Shown piece by piece: positions 40,201 to 51,918 of a stretch of DNA of 64,000 nucleotides. Within the stretch, counting starts at the first letter, position 1. Every line of letters begins with the position of its first letter. A model generated the notes under the pieces. It did not search any database, was not told the origin of the DNA, and worked only from the letters and a program-made list of their open reading frames with translations. Origin of the DNA: Loxodes magnus (taxonomy: Eukaryota > Ciliophora > Karyorelictea > Loxodida > Loxodidae); NCBI GenBank assembly GCA_946699065.1, contig CAMPDV010001177.1:1-64000 (forward strand), read 5' to 3'. Both the position numbers and the translations under genes were made by a program.

Positions 40201-43200
40201 TATAAAAAGAAAGTAAAATAAAAAAAGGATGAAAATGGTATTTAAAAAAAAAGTAGGTTTAAGTGAGTTTAAGTAATTCATAGAAAAGAAGTCGAAGAGA
40301 AAAATATGTAAGTGAGAGAGGATTAAGTGTGTGATTGTTTTTTTATAAAAAGAAAGTAAAATAAAAAAAGATGAAAATGGTATTTAAAGGAAAAGTAGGT
40401 TTAAGTGAGTTTAAGTAATTCATAGAAAAGAAGTCGAAGAGAAAAAAATGTAAGTGAGAGAGGATTAAGTGTGTGATTGTTTTTTTATAAAAAGAAAGTA
40501 AAATAAAAAAAGGATGAAAATGGTATTTAAAAAAAAAGTAGGTTTAAGTGAGTTTAAGTAATTCATAGAAAAGAAGTCGAAGAGAAAAAAATGTAAGTGA
40601 GAGAGGATTAAGTGTGTGATTGTTTTTTATAAAAAGAAAGTAAAATAAAAAAAGATGAAAATGGTATTTAAAGGAAAAGTAGGTTTAAGTGAGTTTAAGT
40701 AATTCATAGAAAAGAAGTCGAATAGAAAAATATGTAAGTGAGAGAGGATTAAGTGTGTGATTGTTTTTTATAAAAAGAAAGTAAAATAAAAAAAGGATGA
40801 AAATGGTATTTAAAGGAAAAGTAGGTTTAAGTGAGTTTAAGTAATTCATAGAAAAGAAGTCGAAGAGAAAAAAATGTAAGTGAGAGAGGATTAAGTGTGT
40901 GATTGTTTTTTTATAAAAAGAAAGTAAAATAAAAAAAGGATGAAAATGGTATTTAAAGGAAAAGTAGGTTTAAGTGAGTTTAAGTAATTCATAGAAAAGA
41001 AGTCGAAGAGAAAAAAATGTAAGTGAGAGAGGATTAAGTGTGTGATTGTTTTTTTATAAAAAGAAAGTAAAATAAAAAAAGGATGAAAATGGTATTTAAA
41101 GGAAAAGTAGGTTTAAGTGAGTTTAAGTAATTCATAGAAAAGAAGTCGAAGAGAAAAAAATGTAAGTGAGAGAGGATTAAGTGTGTGATTGTTTTTTTAT
41201 AAAAAGAAAGTAAAATAAAAAAAGGATGAAAATGGTATTTAAAGGAAAAGTAGGTTTAAGTGAGTTTAAGTAATTCATAGAAAAGAAGTCGAAGAGAAAA
41301 AAATGTAAGTGAGAGAGGATTAAGTGTGTGATTGTTTTTTATAAAAAGAAAGTAAAATAAAAAAAGGATGAAAATAAGTTTTTAAAGGAAAAGTAGGTTT
41401 AAGTGAGTTTAAGTAATTCATAGAAAAGAAGTCGAAGAGAAAAAAATGTAAGTGAGAGAGGATTAAGTGTGTGATTGTTTTTTATAAAAAGAAAGTAAAA
41501 TAAAAAAAGGATGAAAATGGTATTTAAAGGAAAAGTAGGTTTAAGTGAGTTTAAGTAATTCATAGAAAAGAAGTCGAAGAGAAAAAAATGTAAGTGAGAG
41601 AGGATTAAGTGTGTGATTGTTTTTTTATAAAAAGAAAGTAAAATAAAAAAAGGATGAAAATGGTATTTAAAGGAAAAGTAGGTTTAAGTGAGTTTAAGTA
41701 ATTCATAGAAAAGAAGTCGAAGAGAAAAATATGTAAGTGAGAGAGGATTAAGTGTGTGATTGTTTTTTTATAAAAAGAAAGTAAAATAAAAAAAGATGAA
41801 AATGGTATTTAAAGGAAAAGTAGGTTTAAGTGAGTTTAAGTAATTCATAGAAAAGAAGTCGAAGAGAAAAAAATGTAAGTGAGAGAGGATTAAGTGTGTG
41901 ATTGTTTTTTTATAAAAAGAAAGTAAAATAAAAAAAGGATGAAAATGGTATTTAAAGGAAAAGTAGGTTTAAGTGAGTTTAAGTAATTCATAGAAAAGAA
42001 GTCGAATAGAAAAATATGTAAGTGAGAGAGGATTAAGTGTGTGATTGTTTTTTATAAAAAGAAAGTAAAATAAAAAAAGGATGAAAATGGTATTTAAAGG
42101 AAAAGTAGGTTTAAGTGAGTTTAAGTAATTCATAGAAAAGAAGTCGAAGAGAAAAAAATGTAAGTGAGAGAGGATTAAGTGTGTGATTGTTTTTTTATAA
42201 AAAGAAAGTAAAATAAAAAAAGGATGAAAATGGTATTTAAAGGAAAAGTAGGTTTAAGTGAGTTTAAGTAATTCATAGAAAAGAAGTCGAAGAGAAAAAA
42301 ATGTAAGTGAGAGAGGATTAAGTGTGTGATTGTTTTTTTATAAAAAGAAAGTAAAATAAAAAAAGGATGAAAATGGTATTTAAAGGAAAAGTAGGTTTAA
42401 GTGAGTTTAAGTAATTCATAGAAAAGAAGTCGAAGAGAAAAAAATGTAAGTGAGAGAGGATTAAGTGTGTGATTGTTTTTTATAAAAAGAAAGTAAAATA
42501 AAAAAAGGATGAAAATAAGTTTTTAAAGGAAAAGTAGGTTTAAGTGAGTTTAAGTAATTCATAGAAAAGAAGTCGAAGAGAAAAAAATGTAAGTGAGAGA
42601 GGATTAAGTGTGTGATTGTTTTTTATAAAAAGAAAGTAAAATAAAAAAAGGATGAAAATGGTATTTAAAGGAAAAGTAGGTTTAAGTGAGTTTAAGTAAT
42701 TCATAGAAAAGAAGTCGAAGAGAAAAAAATGTAAGTGAGAGAGGATTAAGTGTGTGATTGTTTTTTTATAAAAAGAAAGTAAAATAAAAAAAGGATGAAA
42801 ATGGTATTTAAAGGAAAAGTAGGTTTAAGTGAGTTTAAGTAATTCATAGAAAAGAAGTCGAAGAGAAAAATATGTAAGTGAGAGAGGATTAAGTGTGTGA
42901 TTGTTTTTTTATAAAAAGAAAGTAAAATAAAAAAAGATGAAAATGGTATTTAAAGGAAAAGTAGGTTTAAGTGAGTTTAAGTAATTCATAGAAAAGAAGT
43001 CGAAGAGAAAAAAATGTAAGTGAGAGAGGATTAAGTGTGTGATTGTTTTTTTATAAAAAGAAAGTAAAATAAGAAAAGATGAAAATGGTATTTAAAGGAA
43101 AAGTAGGTTTAAGTGAGTTTAAGTAATTCATAGAAAAGAAGTCGAAGAGAAAAAAATGTAAGTGAGAGAGGATTAAGTGTGTGATTGTTTTTTATAAAAA

Positions 43201-46200
43201 GAAAGTAAAATAAAAAAAGGATGAAAATAAGTTTTTAAAGGAAAAGTAGGTTTAAGTGAGTTTAAGTAATTCATAGAAAAGAAGTCGAAGAGAAAAAAAT
43301 GTAAGTGAGAGAGGATTAAGTGTGTGATTGTTTTTTATAAAAAGAAAGTAAAATAAAAAAAGGATGAAAATGGTATTTAAAGGAAAAGTAGGTTTAAGTG
43401 AGTTTAAGTAATTCATAGAAAAGAAGTCGAAGAAAAAAAAATGTAAGTGAGAGAGGATTAAGTGTGTGATTGTTTTTTTATAAAAAGAAAGTAAAATAAA
43501 AAAAGGATGAAAATGGTATTTAAAGGAAAAGTAGGTTTAAGTGAGTTTAAGTAATTCATAGAAAAGAAGTCGAAGAGAAAAATATGTAAGTGAGAGAGGA
43601 TTAAGTGTGTGATTGTTTTTTTATAAAAAGAAAGTAAAATAAAAAAAGATGAAAATGGTATTTAAAGGAAAAGTAGGTTTAAGTGAGTTTAAGTAATTCA
43701 TAGAAAAGAAGTCGAAGAGAAAAAAATGTAAGTGAGAGAGGATTAAGTGTGTGATTGTTTTTTTATAAAAAGAAAGTAAAATAAAAAAAGATGAAAATGG
43801 TATTTAAAGGAAAAGTAGGTTTAAGTGAGTTTAAGTAATTCATAGAAAAGAAGTCGAAGAGAAAAAAATGTAAGTGAGAGAGGATTAAGTGTGTGATTGT
43901 TTTTTTATAAAAAGAAAGTAAAATAAAAAAAGGATGAAAAGAAGTATTTAAAGGAAAAGTAGGTTTAAGTGAGTTTAAGTAATTCATAGAAAAGAAGTCG
44001 AAGAGAAAAAAATGTAAGTGAGAGAGGATTAAGTGTGTGATTGTTTTTTTATAAAAAGAAAGTAAAATAAAAAAAGATGAAAATAAGTATTTAAAGGAAA
44101 AGTAGGTTTAAGTGAGTTTAAGTAATTCATAGAAAAGAAGTCGAAGAGAAAAAAATGTAAGTGAGAGAGGATTAAGTGTGTGATTGTTTTTTTATAAAAA
44201 GAAAGTAAAATAAAAAAAGGATGAAAAGAAGTAGTTAAAGGAAAAGTAGGTTTAAGTGAGTTTAAGTAATTCATAGAAAAGAAGTAGAAGAGAAAAATAT
44301 GTAAGTGAGAGAGGATTAAGTGTGTGATTGTTTTTTTATAAAAAGAAAGTAAAATAAAAAAAGGATGAAAATGGTATTTAAAGGAAAAGTAGGTTTAAGT
44401 GAGTTTAAGTAATTCATAGAAAAGAAGTCGAAGAGAAAAAAATGTAAGTGAGAGAGGATTAAGTGTGTGATTGTTTTTTATAAAAAGAAAGTAAAATAAA
44501 AAAAGGATGAAAATGGTATTTAAAGGAAAAGTAGGTTTAAGTGAGTTTAAGTAATTCATAGAAAAGAAGTCGAAGAGAAAAAAATGTAAGTGAGAGAGGA
44601 TTAAGTGTGTGATTGTTTTTTTATAAAAAGAAAGTAAAATAAAAAAAGGATGAAAATGGTATTTAAAAAAAAAAGTAGGTTTAAGTGAGTTTAAGTAATT
44701 CATAGAAAAGAAGTCGAAGAGAAAAAAATGTAAATGAGAGAGGATTAAGTGTGTGATTGTTTTTTTATAAAAAGAAAGTAAAATAAAAAAAGGATGAAAA
44801 TGGTATTTAAAGGAAAAGTAGGTTTAAGTGAGTTTAAGTAATTCATAGAAAAGAAGTCGAAGAGAAAAAAATGTAAGTGAGAGAGGATTAAGTGTGTGAT
44901 TGTTTTTTTATAAAAAGAAAGTAAAATAAAAAAAGATGAAAATGGTATTTAAAGGAAAAGTAGGTTTAAGTGAGTTTAAGTAATTCATAGAAAAGAAGTC
45001 GAAGAGAAAAAAATGTAAGTGAGAGAGGATTAAGTGTGTGATTGTTTTTTATAAAAAGAAAGTAAAATAAAAAAAGGATGAAAATAAGTTTTTAAAGGAA
45101 AAGTAGGTTTAAGTGAGTTTAAGTAATTCATAGAAAAGAAGTCGAAGAGAAAAAAATGTAAGTGAGAGAGGATTAAGTGTGTGATTGTTTTTTTATAAAA
45201 AGAAAGTAAAATAAAAAAAGATGAAAATGGTATTTAAAGGAAAAGTAGGTTTAAGTGAGTTTAAGTAATTCATAGAAAAGAAGTCGAAGAGAAAAAAATG
45301 TAAGTGAGAGAGGATTAAGTGTGTGATTGTTTTTTATAAAAAGAAAGTAAAATAAAAAAAGGATGAAAATGGTATTTAAAGGAAAAGTAGGTTTAAGTGA
45401 GTTTAAGTAATTCATAGAAAAGAAGTCGAAGAGAAAAAAATGTAAGTGAGAGAGGATTAAGTGTGTGATTGTTTTTTTATAAAAAGAAAGTAAAATAAAA
45501 AAAGGATGAAAATAAGTTTTTAAAGGAAAAGTAGGTTTAAGTGAGTTTAAGTAATTCATAGAAAAGAAGTCGAAGAGAAAAAAATGTAAGTGAGAGAGGA
45601 TTAAGTGTGTGATTGTTTTTTATAAAAAGAAAGTAAAATAAAAAAAGGATGAAAATGGTATTTAAAGGAAAAGTAGGTTTAAGTGAGTTTAAGTAATTCA
45701 TAGAAAAGAAGTCGAAGAGAAAAAAATGTAAGTGAGAGAGGATTAAGTGTGTGATTGTTTTTTTATAAAAAGAAAGTAAAATAAAAAAAGGATGAAAATG
45801 GTATTTAAAGGAAAAGTAGGTTTAAGTGAGTTTAAGTAATTCATAGAAAAGAAGTCGAATAGAAAAAAATGTAAGTGAGAGAGGATTAAGTGTGTGATTG
45901 TTTTTTATAAAAAGAAAGTAAAATAAAAAAAGGATGAAAATTGTATTTAAAGGAAAAGTAGGTTTAAGTGAGTTTAAGTAATTCATAGAAAAGAAGTCGA
46001 AGAGAAAAAAATGTAAGTGAGAGAGGATTAAGTGTGTGATTGTTTTTTTATAAAAAGAAAGTAAAATAAAAAAGGATGAAAATTGTATTTAAAGGAAAAG
46101 TAGGTTTAAGTGAGTTTAAGTAATTCATAGAAAAGAAGTCGAAGAGAAAAAAATGTAAGTGAGAGAGGATTAAGTGTGTGATTGTTTTTTTATAAAAAGA

Positions 46201-47539
46201 AAGTAAAATAAAAAAAGGATGAAAATGGTATTTAAAGGAAAAGTAGGTTTAAGTGAGTTTAAGTAATTCATAGAAAAGAAGTCGAAGAGAAAAAAATGTA
46301 AGTGAGAGAGGATTAAGTGTGTGATTGTTTTTTATAAAAAGAAAGTAAAATAAAAAAAGATGAAAATGGTATTTAAAGGAAAAGTAGGTTTAAGTGAGTT
46401 TAAGTAATTCATAGAAAAGAAGTCGAAGAGAAAAAAATGTAAGTGAGAGAGGATTAAGTGTGTGATTGTTTTTTTATAAAAAGAAAGTAAAATAAAAAAA
46501 GGATGAAAATGGTATTTAAAGGAAAAGTAGGTTTAAGTGAGTTTAAGTAATTCATAGAAAAGAAGTCGAAGAGAAAAAAATGTAAGTGAGAGAGGATTAA
46601 GTGTGTGATTGTTTTTTTATAAAAAGAAAGTAAAATAAAAAAAGATGAAAATGGTATTTAAAGGAAAAGTAGGTTTAAGTGAGTTTAAGTAATTCATAGA
46701 AAAGAAGTCGAAGAGAAAAAAATGTAAGTGAGAGAGGATTAAGTGTGTGATTGTTTTTTTATAAAAAGAAAGTAAAATAAAAAAAGATGAAAATGGTATT
46801 TAAAGGAAAAGTAGGTTTAAGTGAGTTTAAGTAATTCATAGAAAAGAAGTCGAAGAGAAAAAAATGTAAGTGAGAGAGGATTAAGTGTGTGATTGTTTTT
46901 TATAAAAAGAAAGTAAAATAAAAAAAGGATGAAAAGAAGTATTTAAAGGAAAAGTAGGTTTAAGTGAGTTTAAGTAATTCATAGAAAAGAAGTCGAAGAG
47001 AAAAAAATGTAAGTGAGAGAGGATTAAGTGTGTGATTGTTTTTTATAAAAAGAAAGTAAAATAAAAAAAGATGAAAATGGTATTTAAAAAAAAAGTAGGT
47101 TTAAGTGAGTTTAAGTAATTCATAGAAAAGAAGTCGAAGAGAAAAAAATGTAAGTGAGAGAGGATTAAGTGTGTGATTGTTTTTTATAAAAAGAAAGTAA
47201 AATAAAAAAAGATGAAAATGGTAGTTAAAGGAAAAGTAGGTTTAAGTGAGTTTAAGTAATTCATAGAAAAGAAGTCGAAGAGAAAAAAATGTAAGTGAGA
47301 GAGGATTAAGTGTGTGATTGTTTTTTATAAAAAGAAAGTAAAATAAAAAAAGATGAAAATGGTATTTAAAGGAAAAGTAGGTTTAAGTGAGTTTAAGTAA
47401 TTCATAGAAAAGAAGTCGAAGAGAAAAAAATGTAAGTGAGAGAGGATTAAGTGTGTGATTGTTTTTTTATAAAAAGAAAGTAAAATAAAAAAAGGATGAA
47501 AATGGTATTTAAAAAAAAAGTAGGTTTAAGTGAGTTTAA

Positions 47540-48700
47540 GTAATTCATAGAAACGAAGTCGAAGAGAAAAAAATGTAAGTGAGAGAGGATTAAGTGTGTG
47601 ATTGTTTTTTTATAAAAAGAAAGTAAAATAAAAAAAGGATGAAAATGGTATTTAAAGGAAAAGTAGGTTTAAGTGAGATTAAGTAATTCATAGAAAAGAA
47701 GTCGAAGAGAAAAAAATGTAAGTGAGAGAGGATTAAGTGTGTGATTGTTTTTTTATAAAAAGAAAGTAAAATAAAAAAAGATGAAAATGGTATTTAAAGG
47801 AAAAGTAGGTTTAAGTGAGTTTAAGTAATTCATAGAAAAGAAGTCGAAGAGAAAAAAATGTAAGTGAGAGAGGATTAAGTGTGTGATTGTTTTTTTATAA
47901 AAAGAAAGTAAAATAAAAAAAGGTAAAAAAGGATGAAAATGGTATTTAAGGAAAAGTAGGTTTAAGTGAGTTTAAGTAATTCATAGAAAAGAAGTCGAAG
48001 AGAAAAAAATGTAAGTGAGAGAGGATTAAGTGTGTGATTGTTTTTTATAAAAAGAAAGTAAAATAAAAAAAGGATGAAAATGGTATTTAAAGGAAAAGTA
48101 GGTTTAAGTGAGTTTAAGTAATTCATAGAAAAGAAGTCGAAGAGAAAAAAATGTAAGTGAGAGAGGATTAAGTGTGTGATTGTTTTTTATAAAAAGAAAG
48201 TAAAATAAAAAAAGATGAAAATGGTATTTAAAAAAAAAGTAGGTTTAAGTGAGTTTAAGTAATTCATAGAAACGAAGTCGAAGAGAAAAAAATGTAAGTG
48301 AGAGAGGATTAAGTGTGTGATTGTTTTTTTATAAAAAGAAAGTAAAATAAAAAAAGGATGAAAATGGTATTTAAAGGAAAAGTAGGTTTAAGTGAGATTA
48401 AGTAATTCATAGAAAAGAAGTCGAAGAGAAAAAAATGTAAGTGAGAGAGGATTAAGTGTGTGATTGTTTTTTTATAAAAAGAAAGTAAAATAAAAAAAGA
48501 TGAAAATGGTATTTAAAGGAAAAGTAGGTTTAAGTGAGTTTAAGTAATTCATAGAAAAGAAGTCGAAGAGAAAAAAATGTAAGTGAGAGAGGATTAAGTG
48601 TGTGATTGTTTTTTTATAAAAAGAAAGTAAAATAAAAAAAGGTAAAAAAGGATGAAAATGGTATTTAAGGAAAAGTAGGTTTAAGTGAGTTTAAGTAATT
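47540..48700 (+). repeat. 719-bp (5-unit) higher-order repeat at the right part of the array
   Basis: Three private variants recur 719 bp apart: AGAAACGAAG at 47550 and 48269, GTGAGATTAAG near 47670 and 48390, and an inserted GGTAAAAAAGG near 47922 and 48641. A very recent five-unit duplication. Confidence 0.8.
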
Positions 48701-48935
48701 CATAGAAAAGAAGTCGAAGAGAAAAAAATGTAAGTGAGAGAGGATTAAGTGTGTGATTGTTTTAGATAAAAAGTAAAGTAAAATAAAAAAAGGATGAAAA
48801 TGGTAGATCAAAGGAAAAGTAGGTTTAAGTGAGTTTAAGTAATTGAGAAAAGAAGTCGAAGAAAAAAAAATGTAAGTGAGAGAGGATTAAGTGAGTGATA
48901 GTTTTAGATAAAAATTAAAGTAAATTAAATAAAGG

Positions 48936-50646
48936 ATGTAAGTAAGCAATAATATGAGTTAATTATTTTGTTCTGTTTAATAGATTTAACTGAATAATTA
49001 ATATCGATTCAGCTTTGATCAAGTAATTTTAAGTCATATTTAAAAGAAGCTTAATTTTTTATAATCTTTTATTATAAATTCGAAAATTATCAAAAGTAAT
49101 GATATTTTTAACTTACATATTTAGCTTTTTTTTAATGAAGCTTATTTTAATATATAAAATATCAAATTTTGCTTTCTAATCTAGAAAGTTAAACTTTTTT
49201 ATGGCTTTAGTAAAAATATAGTCTAAGTATTAAAACTTTTTGTGCCGGAAACTTCCATAATGATGAATGAGATATATAAATAGAGAGAAAATAAAAAAGT
49301 TGGATTATATATAAAAATTTCTTAATTTTCTTAAGCTTAATAGCTTTTTCATTAACTTACATTATTTATTATAAAGTTTTCTAGAAAGAGAAACAATCCT
49401 ATAATCTAATACTCATAAAGTGTTTTTATAAACTATGATATTGTTAAGAAATAATTAATTTTATTGAAAGACAAAAGTACAATTTGAACTAGTTATTATT
49501 TACAAAGTTAGTTTAAATACATTTTATTTTATAAAAGAAAAAAAATAAAAGAATTATGATTAATGATTTTTAAATAAATAAGTATAAGAAAATAATTAAA
49601 AATTATATTGGAAAGGTAAAAAAAAAGTAAAGGGTAAATATAGATTTTATTATTTTATTATGAAGATACTGAAAAAAACTTCATATTTTGAATTTTTTTT
49701 GCTTTATTTTTCTTTGCAAAGAATGATAATTTCTTTTTATTTTAGATAATGCTCTATCATTTTTTCGCTTTTATTAAAGTTTTCTATTTCAGTATTTTCT
49801 TTTTTTAATAAAAGAGAAGGTAAAATTGACTAATGAGAGATACTTCAGTACTTTTTTGTTTTTTTTATAATTTAGTTTATATTTATGGTTTAAATAATTT
49901 ATTTTCTGTTTCCTTAAACGACTGTAAAAAGATTTATCTAATCAAAAATGTATAGAAATTTAATTATTTATTTAATAATAGTATATATTTTAATTAAATT
50001 TTTGTATTATTTATTTTAAATTTTAGTATTCAATTTTAATAGAATAAATCCTTTTTTAAGTGTTTAAGGAAATGTTTTAATTAATTTTAATTATCTTTAG
50101 TAAATTTTACTCTGCTTAGAATAGTACAACTATAAAGCTTAAAATGGTTACTCTATTTTTTAATGAGTGTTTTATGCAAATTTTAATCCTTCAATTAAAT
50201 ATACATTGAAGATTAAAAGTTATGTTCATAAATTAAATTTAGATTTTATGATTAAGATATTGCTTTTCTACTTCTTTTTGCAATCTCTTTAGATTTTTAA
50301 TTCAGTAAGATGAGAATGCATTTGATTTAATCCGCTTTTAGAAAGATGAAACTTAAGGAACTAAAATTATACAGATTGGATATTTGCTTTTCGTGTACTT
50401 TCATTTTCTTAGAAAGATTAAAGTATTTTGCTTGATTTTTGATGAGAGAGTTCAATTTAACTTTCGTTAGGTTTTTATATAAAACTTAGAGCCTTTTTGT
50501 CTTAGTTAATTTCTTTCACTTGTGAAAGCTAAAAAAACTCTAAACTATTATAGATTCCTCAGTACAGCTATAAATGATACTGGTAATTAAAAAGATCTTA
50601 AGTGATATGTTATAGCAAAAATGAAGTCTTCGATAGTAGCAAGCTA
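48936..50646. other. A+T-rich flank; second half duplicated at 53305-54376
   Basis: No gene is recognised. From about 49590 the sequence matches the region upstream of the second paralogous module. A block around 50530-50650 (ACTCTAAACTATTATAG and CAAGCTAATGAG) is especially well kept between copies and may hold the promoter and leader of the gene starting at 50647. On the minus strand of the second copy (about 53560-53390) there is a protein-like stretch (e.g. NTEIENISKSDKNDRTFTQK) that may be part of a divergent gene; its counterpart here is frame-disrupted. Confidence 0.5.
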
Positions 50647-51750
50647 ATGAGTGAAGGAAATGTAATCCATTTACTTAGTTAAAAATGCAAAAATATGATT
50701 TAACAAATGTAAGCTAAATTTAAGAGGTCAAAAGCAAACCTAAGCATGCTAAAAGTAATCCTCAAGCCAACACTATTCAATTATACAGTTGATAAAGTTT
50801 CAATTAGATAATTTATAGATATCTAACTTGCTAGGAATAAGAAAATTCTCTAATCAAGTTTGAATTATTCCAAGATTAAGATTAAAAGGAAAAAAGACAA
50901 GTTGTTGATTCTATTATTACAACAAAATCTATAAAAATTGGGAATCATATTTATAACATATGAGAGTCAAATCACTCCATCTAGACAAGAAGCTAGACTA
51001 TAATTAAAATTTATGTATGAGAGTATCACTTAGAAAGATCTGAAAATATTCCTAGATATAATAGTCAAACTATAAAATTTTTGATCGAACAATTTTACAA
51101 GTAAAACTGAATAATATTAAGGATGAAAAAAGAATAATATTCGAATATCAAGAATAGAGAACCAAGAAAAATTAAATAAAGCTTTACAAAACAAAAATAA
51201 TGAAAAATAGAAAAAATAGAAATGAAAGATTCGAGTACTCGGGGCATGTCAGAAAATAAATAAATGTTAAAGCAATTTAACATTAGATATAAAAAATTAA
51301 AAGCAAATTAAGAGTTCAGAAATATAAAATAAATAATCTAATATAGATAGAAATAGAATTAAATAAATTTGAGGAAAGAGAATCGCTCCAAAAGAAACTT
51401 TTTAAAAAGCTATGCATCATTTAAAATTAAATATCCTACAAATTAAACACATAGCACGGAATTATTTTTAAAATATAAATAGATAAAGTTCTAAACAAAA
51501 CTATTAAGAAAATCTTAGATAATCTAATGAATAGATTATAAAACTTTTGAGATAAGTTAAAAATTTATGAAAGAAAGGGCAATTAATATTTATAGTTAAA
51601 GTGAAATCAACAAAATTTTTATAAAGCATAGCTAAAATTAAAAACCTATAGAACATATAACAAATATAAATTCACATAATAAGCAAATGCAAGTAAATCA
51701 AAATTTAAAAGTAATAAAGGCAAGATTTTATCAAGAAAACATTTCTTAAA
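49590..51750 (+). repeat. Duplicated module A
   Basis: About 2.1 kb repeated, diverged, in direct orientation at 53305-55390. The match includes an upstream region, a conserved leader and a coding region. Many substitutions and indels show this duplication is older than that of the kinase block. Confidence 0.85.
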
Positions 51751-51918
51751 TGAAAAATGAAATACTTGGTAAGATTATTAAGGATATATCAAAATTTAAC
51801 CTTTTGAAGTGAATGTTATTAGACAATCATTTAGCATTATTAAGTTAGAAATAGAAATTATTTAAGGTATATTAGAGTCTATAAACAAATTTGAAGCGCT
51901 TAGTAAAAAAAATTATGA
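50647..51918 (+). CDS. Unknown basic protein, paralogue A
   Basis: ATG 50647 opens a frame with a clear protein look in the ciliate code: MSEGNVIHLLSQKCKNMIQQ, then AKFKRSKANLSMLKVILKPT, KRKKDKLLILLLQQNLQKLG and ESITQKDLKIFLDIIVKL. Comparison with paralogue B shows conserved residues through changed codons, including a TGA-encoded Trp (KNLWKK against KNFWKK), good evidence for translation. TGA 51916-51918 is taken as the end (423 codons). The frame continues to look protein-like to about 52250, so the true end may lie further on. Part of the region (50700-51400) also reads well in a second frame, so mini-introns may be hidden. Basic and mostly helical in appearance; no family recognised. Confidence 0.5.

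Larger units (their letters stand above)
13248..48935 (+). repeat. 35.7-kb satellite array, ~143-bp unit, about 250 copies
   Basis: Head-to-tail units of 141-145 bp, mostly above 95% alike. Landmarks per unit: GTAGGTTTAAGTGAG, AATTCATAGAAAAGAAGTCG, ATGTAAGTGAGAGAGG, GTGTGTGATTG, TTATAAAAAG. The plus strand has about 34 G and only two C per unit, one of them in the single CpG (TCGA). Unit variants differ by T-run (6 or 7), A-runs, and the segment after GATGAAAAT (GGTATTTAAAGG, AAGTTTTTAAAGG, GGTATTTAAAAAAAAAG or GGTATTTGAAGG). The last two units (about 48760-48935) are more diverged, typical of an array edge. Length changes that are not multiples of three make coding unlikely on either strand. 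Candidate roles: repeat-rich noncoding RNA (heat-shock promoter at the left edge), or a structural or centromeric satellite of the germline nucleus. Confidence 0.97.

Noticed and set aside
13154-45559. Minus-strand open frames encoding repeats of a 48-residue sequence beginning MNYLNSLKPTF
   Set aside because: They appear only where neighbouring units happen to be multiples of three long. Units vary from 141 to 145 bp, so the frame is lost repeatedly, and A/T-run length changes are not protein-like.
13248-48935. CRISPR array
   Set aside because: There are no unique spacers; the whole 143-bp unit is repeated, and the organism is a ciliate.
51095-51283. Minus-strand ORF of 62 residues
   Set aside because: It lies antisense to paralogue A, whose frame is supported by comparison with paralogue B.
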